Assembly (NCBI GenBank): GCA_964346075.1
Contig: CAYFTH010000131.1
Location: 1-7,459, forward strand
Direction of reading: 5' to 3'
DNA length: 7,459 bases
Source of the DNA: Brumimicrobium sp964346075
Lineage (GTDB): Bacteria > Bacteroidota > Bacteroidia > Flavobacteriales_D > Crocinitomicaceae
Each line of letters starts with the position of its first letter. Within the stretch, counting starts at the first letter, position 1. The notes under the pieces were generated by a model, which saw only the letters and a program-made list of their open reading frames with translations, was not told where the DNA came from and searched no databases. Positions 1 through 4,604 of this stretch are shown here, piece by piece. The translations under genes were made by a program, and so were the position numbers.

Positions 1-1500
1 CAGTACAGTTACTATGCCGCTGATATGAATGCGGGTTCTACATTTTTAGATCCATCTCAGCTTTATGTGAATCCCGTGAACTGTTTTATTTTCAACCCTG
101 AAGAATATGATCATCAAATTGATGTTCAGCTCAATATCCCCGAACACTGGAAAGTGGCTCATCCTCTTCAATGCGAACAACACCGATTTTCTGCGCGCAA
201 TTACGATGAATTGGCTGATAGCCCGTTTATTTGCTCAGCAAATCTGCAACATTCGAGTTATGAAGTAGAAGGAGTTGTTTTTCATTTGTGGTTCAATGGA
301 ATCGTGAAGCCACAATGGGGTAAAATTATTCCGGATTTTGAAAAATTCACCCGCAAACAACTGGATAAATTCCTGGAGTTTCCTGTCGAAGAATATCACT
401 TTTTGTATCAAATTTTACCGTACAAGACCTATCATGGAGTAGAACATGAAAAATGTACGGTCATTACGATTGGACCGAGCTACTCTGTATTTAATGAGCT
501 CTACACCGAATTTTTGGGAGTGAGCTCGCATGAACTTTATCATACCTGGAATGTAAAATCTATTCGTCCTAAAGATATGATGCCGTATGATTTTACCCGG
601 GAGAACTTCTCTAAACTGGGATATATCGCTGAAGGAATCACTACCTATATGGGGGATTTGATGCTGTATAAGTCTGGTGTCTTCTCACTGCGGCAATACA
701 TTAAAGAAATGAATGCGCAATTGCAGCGGCATTTCGATAACTTCGGACGTTTTAATTATTCAGTAGCTGAATCTTCCTGGGATACCTGGCTGGATGGTTA
801 CGAATTGGGAGCCCCGGGGCGCAAAGTATCGATTTATACAGAAGGATGTTTGTTGGCGTTTATCGCTGACGTGCTCATCTTAAGGGCGACGAGTAACAAG
901 AAAAACCTGGATGAAGTGATGAAAAGCCTGTACTATGAATTTGGTAAGAAAGGGATCGGTATCACCGAAAAAGATTACCAGCATGCACTCGAAAATGTTT
1001 CAGGGATTTCTTTTCAGTGGTTTTTTGACGATTATGTGCATGGGACAAAGGCGTATAATGCGCTCCTTGTGGACTGTTTTGAACATATTGGTTTAGATTT
1101 GAGACACGAACCTGTGAATGATGCCGCTGCCGCTCAATTGGGTGTGAAATGCTCGAGGAACGATGGTAAAACTGTTGTTCGTGCGCTCTATCCGGGCGGC
1201 CCTATGGATTTAGCGGGTATCATGCTGGATGATGAGATTATAGCTATTAATGATATCGCGATACGCGATGATTTTGATCGCTGGGTAGCCTATTTTGATA
1301 ACGATGAAAAGGAAGTGATAGTTCAACGGAAAGGCAAGATAGTGCGCAGTATTATCCCTCAAACGAATCGCCCTTTCTTTCAGCGGTATTACCTCGTGCC
1401 TTTTGAAAATCCTGATAAACTACAAATTCATGCTTTCGATGGGTGGAGAAGCGCAGAACTCGGAGATAGAGGGCATGCTAAGATAGCTCTTGATGCATGA
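1..1500 (+). CDS. M61-family metallopeptidase with C-terminal PDZ domain (5' end missing)
   Basis: The reading frame is open from base 1, so the gene starts before the window and the ATG at 25 is internal; 499 codons are seen. Bacteroidota M61 proteins are usually around 600 residues, so roughly 100 are probably missing, including any signal peptide. Visible in order (window residue numbers): end of the N-terminal beta domain (YYAADMNAGSTFLD); the HGVEH loop at 145-149, equivalent to the usual GGLEH; the zinc motif HELYH at 177-181 in SSHELYHTWNVKSIRP; the third zinc ligand E211 in AEGITTY; the helical region around IYTEGCLLAFIAD; then a PDZ-like domain at about 364-455 with PGGPMDLAGIMLDDEIIAIND. 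M61 enzymes are zinc aminopeptidases (glycyl aminopeptidase type). All catalytic residues are intact. The substrate is unknown and the location is probably periplasmic or outer surface (inferred from family). It ends in TGA and overlaps the convergent bioF by 23 bp. Confidence 0.93.
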   Translation, partial: QYSYYAADMNAGSTFLDPSQLYVNPVNCFIFNPEEYDHQIDVQLNIPEHWKVAHPLQCEQHRFSARNYDELADSPFICSANLQHSSYEVEGVVFHLWFNGIVKPQWGKIIPDFEKFTRKQLDKFLEFPVEEYHFLYQILPYKTYHGVEHEKCTVITIGPSYSVFNELYTEFLGVSSHELYHTWNVKSIRPKDMMPYDFTRENFSKLGYIAEGITTYMGDLMLYKSGVFSLRQYIKEMNAQLQRHFDNFGRFNYSVAESSWDTWLDGYELGAPGRKVSIYTEGCLLAFIADVLILRATSNKKNLDEVMKSLYYEFGKKGIGITEKDYQHALENVSGISFQWFFDDYVHGTKAYNALLVDCFEHIGLDLRHEPVNDAAAAQLGVKCSRNDGKTVVRALYPGGPMDLAGIMLDDEIIAINDIAIRDDFDRWVAYFDNDEKEVIVQRKGKIVRSIIPQTNRPFFQRYYLVPFENPDKLQIHAFDGWRSAELGDRGHAKIALDA

Positions 1501-2557
1501 GTGCGTGGAGGTCATCGAATGATTGTTGATTTTGATTGGCGTGAATCGTAATGCGAATACTGCTTTCTCCATCTGGAACAGTGGGAGGGTAAATGATTTT
1601 GAGCCCAATCTTGTGTTCGTGGGCGCGCTGCTCAAGAGCTGTCAGTTTTTCAATGGAGGAGCATCGCACCATTTTAATGGGGGATGACGCCTCACTGGAA
1701 ATGTCGAATGCTTTGAATTTTTGGTTAAAATAAGTAATGTTAGTTTGCAACAGTTTCTGTCGTTCGTTAAAATCGATTGCTTTCCAAATATCCAGCGTTC
1801 GTCTGACGATGCGCTCAGGCAGCGCAGTGGTGTAAATAAAGGGGCGCGAGAAATTGATCAAGTAATCAATCGTCGACTGATTCCCGATAACAAAGGCTCC
1901 GTGTGACCCAAAAGCTTTGCCTAACGTAAAAATCCGCAGGAAAGGCTGGATGTTCAACTGTTGGCAGTATCCGGCTCCATTTTCGCCTGTTATACCGCCG
2001 CTATGGGCTTCATCGACAATCAGGTGTGCCTCGTAAGAGTGGCATAATCGATTTATGGATGTAAGCGCTCCAAATGTACCATCCATTGAAAAGAGTCCTT
2101 CCGTTATTACAAAACAGCGTTGATGCTGATATTGATCTAATTTTTTTTCGAGATCATCAACATTATTGTGTTTAAATTTGATGCTCTTGGCGAGACTAAG
2201 TCGAATTCCATCTTTGATACTGGCATGTGAACGTTCGTCAAAAAGCAGGATGTCACCTCGTTGCGGAAGACACGATAATACGCCTAGGTTGGCGGTATAT
2301 CCACTATTGAAGAGTAGTGCGGATGCTTCATCGAATCGATCGGCTAAAAGTTGCTCTAACTGGAGGTGGGCAGGGGTTGTGCCTGCAATTAAGCGAGAGC
2401 TTCCCGGAGATGCAGCGATACTTTCGGGAGTCGAATAATCAGCGAGTGATAAATAATCATTTGAAAAAAAATCTGCGAACCCCTCATAAGTTCGCAGACT
2501 TCTAATTGTATTATTTTTTTTTCGCTGTTCGAGCTTTTCTTCTAAATAGTTGTTCAT
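1478..2557 (-). CDS. bioF: 8-amino-7-oxononanoate synthase (KAPA synthase)
   Basis: PLP-dependent alpha-oxoamine synthase of 359 residues, somewhat shorter than the about 384 of E. coli BioF. It condenses L-alanine with a pimeloyl thioester to give KAPA, CO2 and free carrier, the first committed biotin-ring step, in the cytoplasm. Motifs: FFSNDYLSLA at 30-39; substrate loop GSSRLIAGTTPAHLQLE from 52; NSGYTAN at 84-90; H111 (PLP stacking); EGLFSMDGT at 153-161; DEAH at 182-185; Schiff-base lysine K214 in TLGKAFGSHGA. H111, D182, H185 and K214 match E. coli H133, D204, H207 and K236 with one constant offset of 22, so the core is complete. The Kbl and Spt families share this fold; adjacency to bioB decides for BioF. 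The start is 16 bp after the bioB stop with no Shine-Dalgarno, so expression is probably from the bioB transcript. Odd: a terminator-like hairpin and 9-A and 8-T tracts lie within the first 32 codons. Confidence 0.93.
   Translation of the reverse strand: MNNYLEEKLEQRKKNNTIRSLRTYEGFADFFSNDYLSLADYSTPESIAASPGSSRLIAGTTPAHLQLEQLLADRFDEASALLFNSGYTANLGVLSCLPQRGDILLFDERSHASIKDGIRLSLAKSIKFKHNNVDDLEKKLDQYQHQRCFVITEGLFSMDGTFGALTSINRLCHSYEAHLIVDEAHSGGITGENGAGYCQQLNIQPFLRIFTLGKAFGSHGAFVIGNQSTIDYLINFSRPFIYTTALPERIVRRTLDIWKAIDFNERQKLLQTNITYFNQKFKAFDISSEASSPIKMVRCSSIEKLTALEQRAHEHKIGLKIIYPPTVPDGESSIRITIHANQNQQSFDDLHALMHQELS
2464..2498 (-). terminator. Intrinsic-terminator-like hairpin inside the 5' coding part of bioF
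   Basis: Read on the minus strand (same sense as bioB and bioF), TCTGCGAAC (2498-2490) is followed by a 9-nt loop (TTATGAGGG), the exact reverse complement GTTCGCAGA (2480-2472) and then eight consecutive T (2471-2464). The stem is 9 bp, perfect, with 5 G/C pairs, and the U-tract abuts it directly. This is the full layout of a Rho-independent terminator and it points only in the minus direction: on the plus strand no T-run follows the stem directly. It encodes about residues 20-32 of BioF (SLRTYEGFADFF), about 60 nt into the gene. Whether it terminates transcription or is masked by translating ribosomes cannot be told from sequence. The structure is plainly visible; its function is inferred. 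Confidence 0.6.
2514..2522 (-). repeat. Nine-A homopolymer tract in bioF codons 12-15
   Basis: On the coding strand the codons CGA AAA AAA AAT contain nine consecutive A, encoding R12-K13-K14-N15. Runs of this length are slippery for RNA polymerase and for replication. Insertion of one A would place a TAA stop directly after the run, yielding a 15-residue peptide. A deletion of one A gives no stop in the next several codons. In the given sequence the frame is intact and BioF is full length. Confidence 0.85.
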
Positions 2558-2573
2558 GAAGAAGTCAAACTGA

Positions 2574-3671
2574 TTATTTCACGTTCACAACCCTTCGAGG
2601 TTCAGCTTTTTTGGGGTTCTTCCGCGCCTCTGCTAACTGCTTTTCGCGTTCAGCTGCTTTCTTTTTCTTTTCTTCAATAATCGTGTCGGGTTTACTTTCC
2701 GGGCGAGGTCCTTCCTTAAAAGGTGCTTTGGGACGTAACCCAAGTATCTCAAATAATTCCTGATCCTCATTGAATTCTGGATTCGGCGTGGTCAACAACT
2801 TGTCTCCGGCAAAGATAGAACTAGCACCTGCCATGAAACACAATGCTTGTCCTTCTTTCGACATCGAAGTTCGACCAGCAGATAAGCGGACAATCGATTC
2901 TGGAAAAACAATGCGCGTCGTAGCAATCATTCGTACCATATCCCAAATTTCGACCGGTTTTTGCTCTTCCATGGGCGTTCCCTCCACAGGTACGAGCGCG
3001 TTAATGGGAATCGAAGCAGGTGGTTCTTCCATCTTGATATAGGAAAGTAATAAACCAATACGGTCTTCTACACTTTCACCCATTCCTATGATTCCACCTG
3101 AACAAACCGATATTCCTGCATTTTTTGCACTATTGATTGTGTTCAGGCGATCTTGATATTCGCGCGTCGAAATGATGTCATCATAATAATCTTCACTTGT
3201 ATCGAGATTGTGATTATAGGCGAACAAACCAGCATTCTTTAAGCGTTCTGCCTGTTTGTCAGTCATCATACCCAGCGTACAGCAAACTTCCATGTCGAGA
3301 TTGTTTACAGCTTGAACCATTTCAATCACGTTATCAAAATCGCGATTGTCACGAATATTTCTCCAGGCTGCCCCCATACATAGTCGCGATGAACCATTAG
3401 CTTTGGCATTTTTTGCTTGTTCGACCACCGTATCTACACTCATGAGCTTGTGCGTATCCACATCCGTGTGATAGCGTGCAGCCTGCGGACAGTAACCGCA
3501 ATCTTCCGGACACCCCCCCGTTTTAATACTGAGGAGAGAAGACATTTGCACTTCATTCGGATCATGGTTTTCGCGATGAACCGTAGCAGCCTTGTACATG
3601 AGTTCTAACAATGGAGTATTGTGGAGCTCCAGAATAGCGTCTTTGGTTGTGTATGCTGGGTTTACTTTCAT
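2574..3671 (-). CDS. bioB: Biotin synthase (radical SAM)
   Basis: Radical-SAM enzyme that inserts sulfur into dethiobiotin to make biotin, the last step of the pathway; cytoplasmic homodimer. The [4Fe-4S]/SAM motif is C54-x3-C58-x2-C61 in TGGCPEDCGYCPQAARY. The [2Fe-2S] ligands are C98 (RLCMGAAWR), C130 (followed by an extra C131), C190 (VCSGGIIGMGE) and R262 (VRLSAGR), matching E. coli C97, C128, C188 and R260. The core ends near LFEILGLRP (about 313). It is followed by some 50 residues rich in K, E, A and P (EEKKKKAAEREKQLAEARK and onward), making the protein 365 residues against about 346 in E. coli; long BioB proteins occur in Bacteroidota. The start at 3671 gives a conventional N-terminus with no in-frame competitor upstream. 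It is the first gene of a probable bioB-bioF operon; a TAnnTTTG box lies just upstream. Confidence 0.96.
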   Translation of the reverse strand: MKVNPAYTTKDAILELHNTPLLELMYKAATVHRENHDPNEVQMSSLLSIKTGGCPEDCGYCPQAARYHTDVDTHKLMSVDTVVEQAKNAKANGSSRLCMGAAWRNIRDNRDFDNVIEMVQAVNNLDMEVCCTLGMMTDKQAERLKNAGLFAYNHNLDTSEDYYDDIISTREYQDRLNTINSAKNAGISVCSGGIIGMGESVEDRIGLLLSYIKMEEPPASIPINALVPVEGTPMEEQKPVEIWDMVRMIATTRIVFPESIVRLSAGRTSMSKEGQALCFMAGASSIFAGDKLLTTPNPEFNEDQELFEILGLRPKAPFKEGPRPESKPDTIIEEKKKKAAEREKQLAEARKNPKKAEPRRVVNVK

Positions 3672-3674
3672 ATC

Positions 3675-3696
3675 TTGTTATTTTACTTGTCAACAA
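3675..3696. promoter_or_regulatory. Inverted repeat overlapping bioB promoter (candidate operator)
   Basis: TTGTT (3675-3679), 12 bp, AACAA (3692-3696) form a perfect 5-bp dyad. It overlaps the candidate -7 box and covers the predicted transcription start of bioB, a position suited to repression. TTGT/ACAA ends recall biotin-repressor (BirA) operators, but those have longer half-sites and a wider span (outer ends over 30 bp apart, against 22 here), so identity as a BirA site is doubtful. Short AT-rich dyads also arise by chance. Confidence 0.3.
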
Positions 3697-3701
3697 ATAT
3701 A
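3694..3701 (-). promoter_or_regulatory. Candidate -7 promoter box for bioB-bioF
   Basis: The minus strand reads TATATTTG, an exact match to the Bacteroidota sigma -7 consensus TAnnTTTG. It sits 22 bp before the bioB ATG, implying a 5' leader of under about 20 nt. No convincing TTG/TTTG -33 element is seen at the usual distance, so this is a half-supported promoter. It lies in the 83-bp gap after the barrel gene, giving bioB-bioF a way to be expressed separately from it. Confidence 0.45.
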
Positions 3702-3754
3702 ATTACTGTACGTATTCGAGCTACTTTTTTAGTGAAAAATCTTACCATCTGCTA

Positions 3755-4504
3755 TTATAAATACACTTGAACGCCTAAACGAAAACCAATAGCATAAGGA
3801 TTACGAATAAAAGGAGATTGTTCGTCATAATTATTGGTGAGCTGATAACGACCTTCCGCAATGGCAAAAATACCGTAATTCTCATTGAAGGCGATTCGCG
3901 TTCCTGCAGAGGCCATAGCATCAATGACAAACAAATTAAAACCTTCGCGTTCAATAAATACTTCTTCATTTTCTTGATTGTTGATATCAAGTGTTGTAAC
4001 CTTTCTTTCGCGTGAAATAAAAGCTTTAGGCATAAGACCAATACCACCATAAAAAGAGAGTTCATCACCATGTTGAAAAGCCAGCCTTATCGGAAAGGAC
4101 AAGTGACGATAGGTGTTCGAGTAACGAAATATGCTATCTTGATTTTCTGACTGAAAGGAATATCTTTCGCGGTTGCGCATGTATCCCATGCCTAATTCGA
4201 GAAGAATATGATCGGCTATGGCACTGCGAATTCCGGCTTCAAAAGATGTTACCCAGTCGCCGACTTCATCAGCGCGATAATCGATGGGTTCTCCAAACAA
4301 ACCTTCATTTTCGCGCAATGTGCGATAAGTAAAGGCAGGTGTAAACCCGGCATAAACTTCCAGCTCAGGAGCAACATAAGCTTTTTCGGGCTGATCTTTG
4401 GTTGCTGCTTCTGGAGGATTATCTGTGATGATTTGTCCGCTTGCGAAGCTTGATAAAAATGACAACATCAGATAAATTAAAAGGTTTAAAAAAATATTTT
4501 TCAT
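3755..4504 (-). CDS. Secreted outer-membrane beta-barrel protein, function unknown
   Basis: A 249-residue protein with a clear signal peptide: basic MKN, hydrophobic core at about 4-20 (FLNLLIYLMLSFLSSF), probable signal peptidase I cleavage near ASG/Q (residue 23-24). After a short Pro/Glu/Lys-rich linker (about 25-45), it alternates hydrophobic and polar residues in successive strands typical of a small outer-membrane barrel, for example SFEAGIRSAI, LLELGMGYM, YRHLSFPIRLAF, LSFYGGIGLMPKAF, GIFAIAEGRYQL and the closing YAIGFRLGVQVYL. YRHLSFPIRL resembles the 'ylelPl' strand of PorT-like barrels, but I cannot assign it to a named family; it could be structural, a channel or an adhesin-type barrel. 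Same strand as bioB with an 83-bp gap, so co-transcription with biotin genes is possible but not required. It has its own promoter candidate upstream and is divergent from the AsmA-like gene. Confidence 0.82.
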   Translation of the reverse strand: MKNIFLNLLIYLMLSFLSSFASGQIITDNPPEAATKDQPEKAYVAPELEVYAGFTPAFTYRTLRENEGLFGEPIDYRADEVGDWVTSFEAGIRSAIADHILLELGMGYMRNRERYSFQSENQDSIFRYSNTYRHLSFPIRLAFQHGDELSFYGGIGLMPKAFISRERKVTTLDINNQENEEVFIEREGFNLFVIDAMASAGTRIAFNENYGIFAIAEGRYQLTNNYDEQSPFIRNPYAIGFRLGVQVYL

Positions 4505-4570
4505 AAATGCGAATATTGTTCGACTAAAACTCTTATTTTTAGCTAACGAAATTACATATTAATATAATTA

Positions 4571-4604
4571 CAAATTTACGATTATGTCGAAAAAGACAGC
4601 CAAA
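4571..4604 (-). promoter_or_regulatory. Candidate Bacteroidota promoter for the barrel gene
   Basis: On the minus strand TTTG (4604-4601), a 22-bp spacer and TAAATTTG (4578-4571) fit the Bacteroidota -33/-7 pattern TTTG...TAnnTTTG. The predicted transcript would have a leader of about 60 nt before the ATG at 4504. The -33 half and most of the spacer fall over the first codons of the divergent AsmA-like gene, whose ATG is at 4584. Confidence 0.5.

Noticed and set aside
811..820. GCCCCGGGGC palindrome in the M61 peptidase gene.
   Set aside because: Isolated 10-bp palindrome inside coding sequence for GAPGRK; no second copy or context suggesting a functional site.
1474..1499. CATGC...GCATG inverted repeat at the junction of the two convergent genes, as a bidirectional terminator.
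   Set aside because: Only 5 bp with a 16-nt loop and no T-run on either side.
2133..2156. TGATCT...AGATCA inverted repeat with a T8 run in its loop, within bioF.
   Set aside because: The T-run lies in the loop rather than after the stem, the stem is only 6 bp, and the codons for DDLEKKLDQ explain it.
3726..3739. TTTTT-AGTG-AAAAA dyad between the barrel gene and bioB, as a possible terminator.
   Set aside because: The stem has only A/T pairs, five long, and no G/C-rich part followed by a U-tract; too weak to call.
4516..4541. TTG plus TATTTTTA as a promoter for the AsmA-like gene.
   Set aside because: The -7 box lacks the final G of TAnnTTTG and the spacing of about 15 bp is shorter than usual; not strong enough to annotate.
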